IMG/VR virus record: IMGVR_UViG_3300044809_000002
Coordinates: 1 to 37,292 of that record
Direction: 5' to 3' (one strand)
Source of the DNA: a virus
Length of the DNA: 37,292 bases
Shown here: positions 6,877 to 13,271 of the stretch, piece after piece
Numbering within the stretch: the stretch's first letter is position 1
Layout: the number at the start of each line of letters is the position of its first letter
The notes under the pieces: model-generated
What the model was told of the DNA's origin: nothing
What the model saw: the letters and a program-made list of their open reading frames with translations, nothing else
Databases searched by the model: none
Made by a program: the position numbers and the translations under genes

Positions 6877-7821
6877 ATGGCAAGAATCCGCAGCATCCAT
6901 CCCGGCCTATTCACAGACGAAGCGTTCGCTTCGCTCTCAATGCCGGCCCGTGTGCTGCTGTTGGGCATCTGGACGGAGTCTGACGACCAAGGGGTGTTCG
7001 AATGGAAGCCAGTCACGCTCAAGATGCGGGTTTTCTCGGCCGATAACCTCGACGTGGTACCTTTATTGGCGGAGCTATCGCGTGCAGATGCCGTCCGCCA
7101 ATTCTCCTTTGAGGGGAAACCGCATGGCGCTGTCCGCAATTTCTGCAAGTACCAAAAACCAAAAACGCCGAAATTCAGAGACGTAAGGGATGATGATATC
7201 CGAAGTTATGTCGCTTCAAAGTATCCTAAAGAGGAAACCGGACAGGCTCAGCCAGAGCCATTTCCACAAAAAGGAGAAATGGAGCGTCAGAGGGAGGAGG
7301 GAGGAGACCCTTTGATCCAAGGAATAGGACTTGGAGAGGGGGCGAAGCCCGCGCGCGCGAAGGTTTTAAATTCGGGTTCGAAGATAACGATTGAGTTTGT
7401 GGCATCGCCAGCAACGCGAGAAACGCTCAAAGGGATGGGTTTCGGTGACCTTCAATTCAATAATGAATTCAGCAAGTTCATACAGTATTACATGGCCCGT
7501 GGCTATGCCCGTGACGACTGGAATGCTGCGTTGGTTTCCTGGTTTCAGCGCGCCGTACCGGAACCTGTAGCCGCAGTTACGGCGGGCCTGACGATGCTCA
7601 ATAAGGTTTTTGTGATCGTTGATACGCTCGGCTGGAAAAGCTGGGTCGCTCACATCAAGGAAACTCGCGGCATCACCTGGTCGCGCTCGATCGAGCGCCG
7701 CGACGACGCAAACAGAATTCAATTCGGGTGGTGGTGGCCGTCCGAGTACGCACCCGGCTACGACGAAGCAACCGGAGAAAAACTCCCTCCGCAATCCGAG
7801 GAAGAGGAAAACGCGGCGTGA
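6877..7821 (+). CDS. Phage replication initiation protein (O-like, winged helix)
   Basis: 314 residues. The N-terminal domain (MARIRSIHPGLFTDEAFASL, ARVLLLGIWTESDDQGVFEW, LLAELSRADAVRQF, RNFCKYQKPKTPK) is the winged-helix region of phage replication proteins found where lambda has O. A charged, low-complexity linker (about 120-165) leads to a DnaD-like helical C-terminal part. Such proteins bind the phage origin and recruit the host helicase. No helicase or loader gene is adjacent. The linker DNA at 7270-7345 is purine-rich (GGAGGAGGGAGGAGACC, GGAGAGGGGGCG); lambda's origin lies within O, so this tract is a place to look for the phage origin. Confidence 0.8.
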   Translation: MARIRSIHPGLFTDEAFASLSMPARVLLLGIWTESDDQGVFEWKPVTLKMRVFSADNLDVVPLLAELSRADAVRQFSFEGKPHGAVRNFCKYQKPKTPKFRDVRDDDIRSYVASKYPKEETGQAQPEPFPQKGEMERQREEGGDPLIQGIGLGEGAKPARAKVLNSGSKITIEFVASPATRETLKGMGFGDLQFNNEFSKFIQYYMARGYARDDWNAALVSWFQRAVPEPVAAVTAGLTMLNKVFVIVDTLGWKSWVAHIKETRGITWSRSIERRDDANRIQFGWWWPSEYAPGYDEATGEKLPPQSEEEENAA

Positions 7822-8006
7822 GCGAAATCTCTGACGAGGAATTGCTTCGACGTGGGGTTGCAGGGTCGCGCAACCACTGGTTTTCACCGGGCGCCGGTCA
7901 TGCTCGATGGACTGCAGTGTCCGAGCAATTCGCGGTTACAGCAATCTACGCTCGCGCTTTGTGTTTGAGGTTCGGAGTTGATCCTGACGAAATGGTGAAG
8001 CGATAA
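7818..8006 (+). CDS. Small phage protein of unknown function
   Basis: 62 residues from a GTG at 7818 that overlaps the stop of the replication gene (GTGA); the frame is open earlier, but the coupled GTG fits the operon pattern. It contains NHWFSPGAGHARWTAVSEQF and YARALCLRFGVDPDEMVKR, a layout common in small ORFs beside phage replication genes. No catalytic motif. Ends with a TAATG overlap to the next gene. Confidence 0.6.
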   Translation: MSEISDEELLRRGVAGSRNHWFSPGAGHARWTAVSEQFAVTAIYARALCLRFGVDPDEMVKR

Positions 8007-8164
8007 TGGCCCTCGAAGCTGGAGCAAGAAAGGAACACAACGGCCCAAAGCGCGGCAAGGGCGCATGGTGCCGGAAGGTTGATGCGAAGAAAGCGGGACG
8101 GAAGTTTCGGCGCAGGAATGCGAAGCGGGAAATCAAAGCGCAAATGTATAAGGTCGCAACGTGA
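8006..8164 (+). CDS. Small, very basic protein
   Basis: 52 residues, starting in a TAATG overlap and ending in a GTGA overlap. About one residue in three is Lys or Arg (KAGRKFRRRNAKREIKAQ), with a single cysteine. Probably binds nucleic acid by charge. The stop-start coupling on both sides is the main evidence that it is a gene. No family recognised. Confidence 0.55.
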   Translation: MALEAGARKEHNGPKRGKGAWCRKVDAKKAGRKFRRRNAKREIKAQMYKVAT

Positions 8165-8340
8165 GTATTTCAATCGTAAGCTTGTTGACGCTGATCGCTG
8201 TTAGCGGCCTATCCGTCATCCTAACGATGAAAGAATGCGGTGCTGAAAATGTGCGGTCGGCGCTGGTCTTCAAGGTGTGGGGACTCTGCTTATTATTTTT
8301 CGCGCTGATACCGTTTGTAGAGTACATCGCGCTGCGGTGA
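8161..8340 (+). CDS. Small two-helix membrane protein
   Basis: 59 residues from a GTG at 8161 that overlaps the upstream stop. Two hydrophobic segments are clear: residues 4-22 (IVSLLTLIAVSGLSVILT) and 40-55 (WGLCLLFFALIPFVEY), joined by a short polar loop with a cysteine. It is probably an inner-membrane protein with both ends on one side. A holin is possible by size, but it is far from the endolysin and at the end of the early operon, so a superinfection or host-membrane role is as likely. Confidence 0.55.
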   Translation: MSISIVSLLTLIAVSGLSVILTMKECGAENVRSALVFKVWGLCLLFFALIPFVEYIALR

Positions 8341-8386
8341 TGCGCAGATATCCGGGCCTAGTTCGCAAAAATTAAGTGAGGTCGAG

Positions 8387-8626
8387 ATGAATGAAATGAT
8401 TGAGAGAGTGGCGATACAAATATTTCTGTCGCACGGCTATCTGGACGATGACTGGCTCAAAATCACAGGTGCTGCAAGGGACGAATTTCGCAGATGTGCC
8501 CGCGCTGCCGTCAAAGCAATGCGAGAGCCGACCGCTGACATGAACGATGCTGGTCTTGCAAATAACTACGGTCGCTACGCCACAGAAGCGTGGCGCGCCA
8601 TGATCGACGCCTCGTTAAAATCCTAG
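8387..8626 (+). CDS. Small phage protein (conserved hypothetical)
   Basis: 79 residues with a fair ribosome site (GAGGTCGAG) just before the ATG. The pattern MIERVAIQIF, ARAAVKAMREPTADM, then AWRAMIDASL is that of a very common small phage protein family of unknown function, in which an N-terminal helix is followed by an 'AMREPT' turn and a closing 'WRAMIDAAL' helix. It starts a looser block of genes after the coupled early operon. Confidence 0.65.
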   Translation: MNEMIERVAIQIFLSHGYLDDDWLKITGAARDEFRRCARAAVKAMREPTADMNDAGLANNYGRYATEAWRAMIDASLKS

Positions 8627-8649
8627 TTCGCATAGAGGGAGAGAGAAAA

Positions 8650-8919
8650 ATGGAGAGGTTAAGCGCAGCCACTATCGCGCGAGCAATCCGAGCCGCAGAG
8701 AACGATGCGCTGGCCCAGTTCGCCTTACAGCCCATCAATGAAGATACGCCAAGGAAAGGTCCGATCATTCTCTACGCACCAAGTGCCGCCGGGGATGGTC
8801 ACTACGTCGTCGGGATTTGGTATTTTGGAGATTGGGCAATGGCTGAACCGGAATTGGGAGAGCCACTTAGGTTTGTGCCGACACATTGGGCGCGTCTGCC
8901 CGATCAAACGAAAAAGTAA
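8650..8919 (+). CDS. Small phage protein of unknown function
   Basis: 89 residues from the ATG at 8650, preceded by GAGGGAGAGAG, a strong purine-rich ribosome site that decides this start over the earlier in-frame ATG at 8590. It has a helical N-terminus (ERLSAATIARAIRAAENDAL) and a beta-rich C-terminus (DGHYVVGIWYFGDWAM). No family recognised. Confidence 0.6.
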   Translation: MERLSAATIARAIRAAENDALAQFALQPINEDTPRKGPIILYAPSAAGDGHYVVGIWYFGDWAMAEPELGEPLRFVPTHWARLPDQTKK

Positions 8920-8932
8920 AGTCGAGGGGAAA

Positions 8933-9220
8933 ATGGGAATCCATCTTTGTGTTGTTGACGAACATGGTAGGGAGCATCCTGATTGGGATGGTGTTCGTCT
9001 CGGTGGAGATAACGAAATTGCCAAGCTGCTTTCCGCTCTGCCTCATGAGATGAGGAACCGAGCAACGCCACCAGATTCGGACCCTCACTACCGACCTTCG
9101 GACTTCGCGGCGTGGCGCGCCGCTGCATCAACGGGTGAGTGGCCTAATCCAGGCCGGTTCGAAAGACTGATCGACATACTGGAGAAGAATCCCAACTTCT
9201 GGGTCTACGTCTCTTACTGA
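8933..9220 (+). CDS. Small phage protein of unknown function
   Basis: 95 residues from the ATG at 8933, preceded by GAGGGGAAA; the longer frame from 8705 overlaps the upstream gene and is not needed. Starts MGIHLCVVDEHGREHPDWDG and ends in an aromatic, helix-poor segment (NPNFWVYVSY). No recognised motif. Followed by 82 bases without a gene before the NusG-like gene. Confidence 0.55.
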   Translation: MGIHLCVVDEHGREHPDWDGVRLGGDNEIAKLLSALPHEMRNRATPPDSDPHYRPSDFAAWRAAASTGEWPNPGRFERLIDILEKNPNFWVYVSY

Positions 9221-9302
9221 ATCGCAAGCCAAAGACCGTTTCGGCCCGCGTATTCCGGCCAAAGTAAAATCGCATCACAGGGACAATGTAAGGGATACGA
9301 CG

Positions 9303-10064
9303 TTGGGAATCGAAACTGAAATTCGTTGGCGTGAGGTCGAGACGGACCCGCCTGACCGCGGCGTGTTCGTCGAACTAGCTCACGAGGATGGTGAAAAACA
9401 ACCATTTGCGCGGACATACTGGGATCGGCCGCCTCCGAACTCTCGTGACCTGCTATGGCGGCCTGTACCGCCGGACAAGCTGACGCCTAACAACCAATCA
9501 ATCGAGGTGTTGCCGATCGATGAGGACGACTGGTACGTGGTGCTCGTCGAGCCTAACCAAGAACTCAGGACCGTCTGGCGACTACATGAACAGGGGAAAG
9601 AACTCTACATCCCAAGCATCCGCCGTCGCGTCAAGACAGGTCGCACGGGCAAAAACGGGCATAAGGTGACGCGCGTTATTCCAAAGCCGATGTTTCCAGG
9701 CTACGGCCTGATCAGATGCACGGGCTACAAGAAAAAGGACATCAACAAGCTCCTGAAGGTCCGTGGCGTCCGGCAAGTGTTGCGGGATCAAGGCAAGCCT
9801 ATCGTTCTGTCGCACGAGGCCGTGCTGGCGATCTGGCGCAAGGAGTCGCAGGAGCGTCAGGAATTCATCGCGCAGTACGCCAAGGGCAAGAAGCGCGCGC
9901 CGTTCAAGGCAGGAGACACCGTGCGCGTCGAGGCCGCTGGCAACGTTTATGATGGCCTGCTAGCGACCATAGAAAAAGATGACGGCAAGGATCGAATTAA
10001 GGTATTATTCGGGATGTCGAAGATTCCTAACTCGATATCGGCAGAGATGGTTGTGGCGGCATGA
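9303..10064 (+). CDS. NusG/RfaH-family transcription antiterminator with extra N-terminal domain
   Basis: 253 residues from a TTG at 9303; no in-frame ATG is near. Residues 77-165 form an NGN domain: WYVVLVEPNQELRTVWRL, LYIPSIRRRV, PMFPGYGLIRC and VRGVRQVLRDQGKP, the part of NusG that clamps RNA polymerase. Residues 201-250 form the KOW domain (FKAGDTVRVEAAGNVYDGLL ... IKVLFG), which in NusG contacts ribosome or Rho. The first 60 residues (WREVETDPPDRGVFVELAHE ... LLWRPVPP) resemble DUF551-type phage domains and are not part of NusG. Its place before the late genes suggests late-operon antitermination, by inference. Confidence 0.85.
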   Translation: MGIETEIRWREVETDPPDRGVFVELAHEDGEKQPFARTYWDRPPPNSRDLLWRPVPPDKLTPNNQSIEVLPIDEDDWYVVLVEPNQELRTVWRLHEQGKELYIPSIRRRVKTGRTGKNGHKVTRVIPKPMFPGYGLIRCTGYKKKDINKLLKVRGVRQVLRDQGKPIVLSHEAVLAIWRKESQERQEFIAQYAKGKKRAPFKAGDTVRVEAAGNVYDGLLATIEKDDGKDRIKVLFGMSKIPNSISAEMVVAA

Positions 10065-10321
10065 CGAAGATTGCAGTTGTCGGTGGTCCGATTAGCGGGA
10101 TGAAGGTTGATCGTCCAAAGTCGAAATTCTTGATCGTCCCCATCACGGCACAACTGCATTGGCCCATCGCGGCCGATGGCGGCATTGGCAATTGGTCGTG
10201 CAAGTATTCGGTCCGTCGCGCGCGGACGCCAGATGGCGAACTGGTTGAATTGCTTGCGCCAGTTGGCGAGCCCGTCGCGCCGGATTATCTAGCGTTGCAC
10301 GAACTAACCATCGAAAGCTGA
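10061..10321 (+). CDS. Small phage protein of unknown function
   Basis: 86 residues, ATGA overlap with the NusG-like gene. Beta-rich, beginning TKIAVVGGPISGMKVDRPKS, with a hydrophobic FLIVPITAQLHWPI core. The opening 'VVGGP' could suggest a nucleotide-binding strand, but the protein is too short for a Rossmann fold. Translationally coupled to NusG, so perhaps co-regulated; no function assigned. Confidence 0.55.
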   Translation: MTKIAVVGGPISGMKVDRPKSKFLIVPITAQLHWPIAADGGIGNWSCKYSVRRARTPDGELVELLAPVGEPVAPDYLALHELTIES

Positions 10322-10334
10322 AAAGGGAAGCCAC

Positions 10335-10535
10335 ATGAACCCCGAAGAGGCCGCTATCGCAACCGAACTCGCAAACGCAATCAGGGCGCTCAATGCCGTA
10401 TTGGAGAAGGCCCGCGCCGCCGATCTGGAGGTCAAGGTCGGCTACGATCTGGCGCAGGAAATGGGCAAGCGGTTGGCTCGGCACGTCTATTACGCCGAAG
10501 TTTCAAAGCAGGCGTTTAGTCAGCGGGTCGGGTGA
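10335..10535 (+). CDS. Small helical phage protein
   Basis: 66 residues, ATG preceded by AAAAGGGA at good spacing. Almost wholly alpha-helical (EEAAIATELANAIRALNAVL, EKARAADLEVKVGYDLAQEM), suggesting a short coiled coil. No family recognised. It sits between the NusG-like and GcrA-like genes. Confidence 0.55.
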   Translation: MNPEEAAIATELANAIRALNAVLEKARAADLEVKVGYDLAQEMGKRLARHVYYAEVSKQAFSQRVG

Positions 10536-10541
10536 AAATCC

Positions 10542-10910
10542 ATGTCCGGCACTTGGGATGATCGATTGGACTCGCGGTTACTGAAGGCGCAGGCATCGGG
10601 TCTGTCGTTTGCTGAGGTTGGCCAAAGGATCGGCGTGACCCGTAGTGCCGCAATCGGTCGGTATCATCGGCTCAAGGGCACGCTCTTTCCATCGCAGGCG
10701 GACGCGGCGCGCCGCAATCATGAACGGGACATCGCGGGACGTGCATGGAAAGAAGCGCGGGCAATGGAGGCGCTGGGGCTCGCGTTGTCTTGCGGCGAGG
10801 ATCGCAACGCCGCTATCAGGCAAGCGCTTGATGCTGGGTGCCGGACCTCGACGCTGGCAAAACACTTCGGCCTCACAAACGGGCGCATCCACCAGATTGT
10901 GAATAAGTAA
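10542..10910 (+). CDS. GcrA-like DNA-binding regulator
   Basis: 122 residues with two HTH segments. Residues 3-44 (TWDDRLDSRLLKAQASGLSF, then IGVTRSAAIGRYHRLKG) match the layout of the GcrA N-terminal domain, where 'WT.ervelLkkLw.eGlSasqIA..lGgvTRnAViGKvhRL' binds DNA in alphaproteobacteria. The C-terminus (AIRQALDAGCRTSTLAKHFG, LTNGRIHQIV) is a second HTH like sigma region 4. GcrA activates promoters with sigma-70 at methylated GANTC sites; the phage protein is shorter and its central part differs. Being the last gene before the head and packaging region, it may regulate late transcription. Confidence 0.65.
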   Translation: MSGTWDDRLDSRLLKAQASGLSFAEVGQRIGVTRSAAIGRYHRLKGTLFPSQADAARRNHERDIAGRAWKEARAMEALGLALSCGEDRNAAIRQALDAGCRTSTLAKHFGLTNGRIHQIVNK

Positions 10911-10922
10911 AACTATAGTTTT
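10909..10922. promoter_or_regulatory. Perfect 14-bp palindrome after the GcrA-like gene
   Basis: AAAACTATAGTTTT overlaps the stop codon of the GcrA-like gene. It is AT-rich in GC-rich surroundings and has no loop, so it is more like a protein-binding site than a terminator. It opens a 231-base stretch (10911-11141) without a confident gene, the best candidate place for a promoter or operator before the next genes. A GANTC site (GATTC) lies at 10950-10954. Confidence 0.4.
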
Positions 10923-11141
10923 CTGCAAATCACTTTGCGGGTATTTGTTGATTCGTTCGGTCGCGCCAGCGTCACGGTTGCGCGGCTTAGGTGTGTGGAT
11001 GGCCAAACCCGTGCCGCTCTATGGCACGTTCTGTAACTGCGACGGGTCGCCACCTACGGCTCTGATGAGCCGGACACAATCGCCTCATTTCTGGCGAAAG
11101 CGAAGCTTTCAAAAACCCAAAAACACCACGAGGCGTTTCGC

Positions 11142-11300
11142 ATGGGCGAAGTCGTCGAATTCCGCCGCAAGCCCGCCACACCACAGGTCAACCCGATCAT
11201 GGCTGGCGCTGAGATGTATTTGATCGGACTCGCCGTCGTCGGGTTGATAACGATAGCGATGATTGATGGGCTGATGGGCGACGATACGAAGCGGCGATGA
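11142..11300 (+). CDS. Small single-helix membrane protein
   Basis: 52 residues: a basic start (MGEVVEFRRK), then one strong membrane segment at about 24-43 (YLIGLAVVGLITIAMIDG) and a charged end (DDTKRR). The TGA makes an ATGA overlap with the next gene at 11297, which is the main evidence for translation. The frame upstream to 11037 also reads well (IASFLAKAKLSKTQKHHEAF) but contains no start codon. Function unknown. Confidence 0.55.
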   Translation: MGEVVEFRRKPATPQVNPIMAGAEMYLIGLAVVGLITIAMIDGLMGDDTKRR

Positions 11301-11503
11301 GCGCGACGATCCTTGTATTTCCAAGGCCAACCAACATCGAAGTGCGGGAACGCAACCGGGCGCGTATCGCTGGGCATCGTAACGGGCAGAACTTCGGTCG
11401 CGTCATTGGGTATGATGGCCGCGACTCCCTCACGCAAGATCACGCGGACCCGGAAGATACGGCGCCTGCCGAGTACGGCGCGCCAGCATGGGATGGCGCA
11501 TGA
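11297..11503 (+). CDS. Small phage protein of unknown function
   Basis: 68 residues between two ATGA overlaps (11297 and 11500). Begins MSATILVFPRPTNIEVRERN, with a basic helix, and ends in an acidic, disordered tail (DHADPEDTAPAEYGAPAWDG). No family recognised. Confidence 0.5.
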   Translation: MSATILVFPRPTNIEVRERNRARIAGHRNGQNFGRVIGYDGRDSLTQDHADPEDTAPAEYGAPAWDGA

Positions 11504-11748
11504 GTGTCCTAGCTCGATGGGTTGTCAAGGTATGGCGCAAGCGAGGCATAGTTGCCACTGAAGCCGCAGCGGATCAGTGGTTGGTGAGTCAAGATGCTGA
11601 GAGACTAGAACGCCTGCGCGCTAGAGGGGCTTTACCGCCAGCGAATCCAGATCGGGGCCACATCCACCATTCATGGATGCATAGTTACGCGGTTCCTTGG
11701 ACATTGGAGAGTTGCAGAAATCCAGATGGTCGCTGTGAAGCCGGTTGA
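11500..11748 (+). CDS. Small basic phage protein
   Basis: 82 residues from the ATG at 11500 (ATGA overlap), preferred over the in-frame ATG at 11488. N-terminus is basic and aromatic (VLARWVVKVWRKRGIVATEA), followed by a helix with Asp/Glu/Arg and a histidine-rich end (GHIHHSWMHSYAVPW). No motif recognised. Confidence 0.5.
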   Translation: MSVLARWVVKVWRKRGIVATEAAADQWLVSQDAERLERLRARGALPPANPDRGHIHHSWMHSYAVPWTLESCRNPDGRCEAG

Positions 11749-11764
11749 AATTGGAAGTTCAATA

Positions 11765-11959
11765 ATGAAGCGCCTGTGGTTGATGCTAACCTCCGCATTC
11801 AAGCGACCGATACGCATTGGCGATGTTGTAATCGATCCTTGGGATGGGAAGCGGAAGACGGTTGAGCGTGTCGTCGATAATCGCGTCGTCTTGGTTTATT
11901 TTGTGGGGACCAAGCTGCGTCGCGAGTCGACCGGGATGCGCTTTCTTACACGCGCATAA
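11765..11959 (+). CDS. Small basic phage protein with SH3-like strand pattern
   Basis: 64 residues from the ATG at 11765; an in-frame ATG at 11726 overlaps the upstream gene and has no better ribosome site. After a basic start (MKRLWLMLTSAFKRP) come alternating strands (IRIGDVVIDPWDGKRKTVER, VVLVYFVGTKLR) like a small beta barrel of KOW or SH3 type. Function unknown. Confidence 0.5.
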   Translation: MKRLWLMLTSAFKRPIRIGDVVIDPWDGKRKTVERVVDNRVVLVYFVGTKLRRESTGMRFLTRA

Positions 11960-12038
11960 CCAACATCCGCCCGCCGTGATTTCATCGCGCGGTTCTCGAC
12001 GGGGATAAAGGGCGGACACTTCCACATTCGAGGCAACT

Positions 12039-12238
12039 ATGAAACGCGCACAGTTCGTTGCGGCTGTTCTGTGTGCGCTGGTATGTGCGGGGCTTGCGTA
12101 TGTGCGGGGCTTGCGGTCAACGCCGTTCATGACTTGCGATGGGTATGGTTCGGGTTCTGGGCCGTCGTGATGCTGGCATGTTTCGGGCTGGCGTTCTGGG
12201 CTGCGGTGCGGAACATCCCACCGATCGGCAAGGCGTAG
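12039..12238 (+). pseudogene. Small two-helix membrane protein gene broken by a 17-bp duplication
   Basis: From ATG 12039 the frame reads MKRAQFVAAVLCALVCAGLA and then stops early at 12168-12170 (43 codons). A perfect 17-bp tandem duplication at 12081-12114 causes the shift. With one copy removed, the frame runs to the TAG at 12236-12238 and gives a sensible 60-residue protein: a first membrane helix, a short VNAVHDLRW loop, and a second helix (VWFGFWAVVMLACFGLAFWA). The next gene starts at the very next base, as expected for an intact operon member. Size and topology would fit a holin or small moron protein, but this is inference. Confidence 0.7.
12081..12114 (+). repeat. Perfect 17-bp tandem duplication
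   Basis: GTATGTGCGGGGCTTGC at 12081-12097 is repeated exactly at 12098-12114. Seventeen is not a multiple of three, so the repeat shifts the frame of the gene at 12039. Confidence 0.95.
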
Positions 12239-12568
12239 GTGGCAGCACCACGGGCTACAGCGCATCAGCGAGGATATGGCGCCGCCTGGAATAAAGCGCG
12301 TAAAGGATATCTAAGATCGCATCCGCATTGCGTTAGTTGTGCCAAGCAAGGGCTGCAGGTAACGGCTACCGTCGTCGACCACATCAAGCGCCACGGCGGC
12401 GATCAGGCGCTGTTCTGGGATAAGACGAACTGGCAATCGCTTTGCGAGCCACACCACAACTCGACCAAGCAGCGTGACGAGAACAGGGGTTACACGTCAG
12501 GCTGCGATGCATCAGGCAGGCCTATCGACCCGACCCATCCATGGAACGCCGCGAAGGCGGCTGGGTAG
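12239..12568 (+). CDS. HNH endonuclease next to the terminase
   Basis: 109 residues from a GTG at 12239. The HNH fold is clear: HPHCVSCAKQG (first zinc pair), TATVVDHIKRHGGD (catalytic His after Asp), then NWQSLCEPHHNSTKQRDE (Asn, second zinc Cys and final His residues). Phage HNH proteins of this type sit just before the terminase small subunit and help the terminase cut cos sites in HK97-like phages. A poly-G run begins in its stop codon. Start choice: no ATG in frame, and the GTG follows the upstream stop directly. Confidence 0.88.
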   Translation: MAAPRATAHQRGYGAAWNKARKGYLRSHPHCVSCAKQGLQVTATVVDHIKRHGGDQALFWDKTNWQSLCEPHHNSTKQRDENRGYTSGCDASGRPIDPTHPWNAAKAAG

Positions 12569-12749
12569 GGGGGGGTCAAATCTCTGGCCCTAAGGGAGCG
12601 TAGACCGCATAGGTAGCTCCGTTTGCATCGGGAACGGAAATCAAAGGCGACCCATCGAAATCAAAGACACAGCAGAAGCCAAGCTTCTGTTTCTTAAAAA
12701 GAAAATCCTCTGTTTGATTTTGAAAGCGTGAGGCGGAATTCAAAAGCCA
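12568..12749 (+). other. Intergenic region before terminase: candidate cos site
   Basis: No confident gene lies here. It opens with a run of eight G (12568-12575) followed by TCAAATCTCTGGCCCTAAGG, in the position between HNH and terminase small subunit where cos lies in HK97-type phages. The frame of the HNH gene reads on through the stop as GGVKSLALRERRPHR before the next stop, which hints that the stop is recent or the sequence is under DNA-level constraint. A hairpin follows at 12673. The region also holds short minus-strand open frame, discussed separately. Confidence 0.4.
12673..12695 (+). terminator. Possible rho-independent terminator before the terminase genes
   Basis: A 7-bp stem CAGAAGC / GCTTCTG with a CAA loop at 12673-12689 is followed by TTTCTT. 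The stem is short and only moderately GC-rich, so strength is doubtful. If real, it would be a site where the phage NusG-like antiterminator could act before the late genes. Confidence 0.35.
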
Positions 12750-13271
12750 ATGCCGAGGGGTGGAAAACGCGACGGTGCGGGGCGGAAACCGAAAACGAAA
12801 CCGGTGCCGCCGCCTCGGCAACAGCCAAGGTCGATCGCGCCGGTAGCATTCGCGGTTATTGAGGGCGGCGACCTTCAGATAGCCGAGCCGGACTGGTCCG
12901 CGCAGTTTACCGACGAACTCGACCAGGCGCTGGCACATCAGCAGTGGCTGGTTATCGCTGGCGAGCTGCGCAACACCGAAAAGCTGGCGCACGCGAACGA
13001 AAGGCAAATCAAGCGGCTGATTGATGCCTATGTGCTTTACGAAGTCGCGATGCGGCACGTTGCTGAAGAGGGCGCGGTGTTCCCGCGCAAGGGCAAGAAG
13101 CAGCCGGCGTATAATCCGTGGTTCACAGTTTTGAAGGATGCGAACGCGATGGCGTCGGCGGCCGAGGCCGAACTAACGATCACGCCGCGCCGACGAAACA
13201 ATGGCGGAAAAGTCCAAAGGAAAAAGCCATCGGTCATCGGCGGTGGTTACCTCAAGTCGGCTGCCCGATGA
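12750..13271 (+). CDS. terS: Terminase small subunit, P27 family
   Basis: 173 residues. Starts PRGGKRDGAGRKPK, a basic disordered arm as in this family, then a helical core (QFTDELDQALAHQQWLVIAG, ERQIKRLIDAYVLYEVAMRH) and the typical HVAEEGAVFPRKGKKQPAYN, PWFTVLKDANAMASAAEAEL, GITPRRR-like end. P27-family small subunits bind DNA at the packaging start and load the large subunit. It overlaps the large subunit gene by about 70 bases. Confidence 0.85.
   Translation: MPRGGKRDGAGRKPKTKPVPPPRQQPRSIAPVAFAVIEGGDLQIAEPDWSAQFTDELDQALAHQQWLVIAGELRNTEKLAHANERQIKRLIDAYVLYEVAMRHVAEEGAVFPRKGKKQPAYNPWFTVLKDANAMASAAEAELTITPRRRNNGGKVQRKKPSVIGGGYLKSAAR

Noticed and set aside
10945-11223. Open frame of 92 codons starting MLIRSVAPASRL
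   Set aside because: It is rich in Arg, Ser and Pro with no ribosome site and overlaps the membrane-protein gene at 11142, which is supported by an ATGA overlap.
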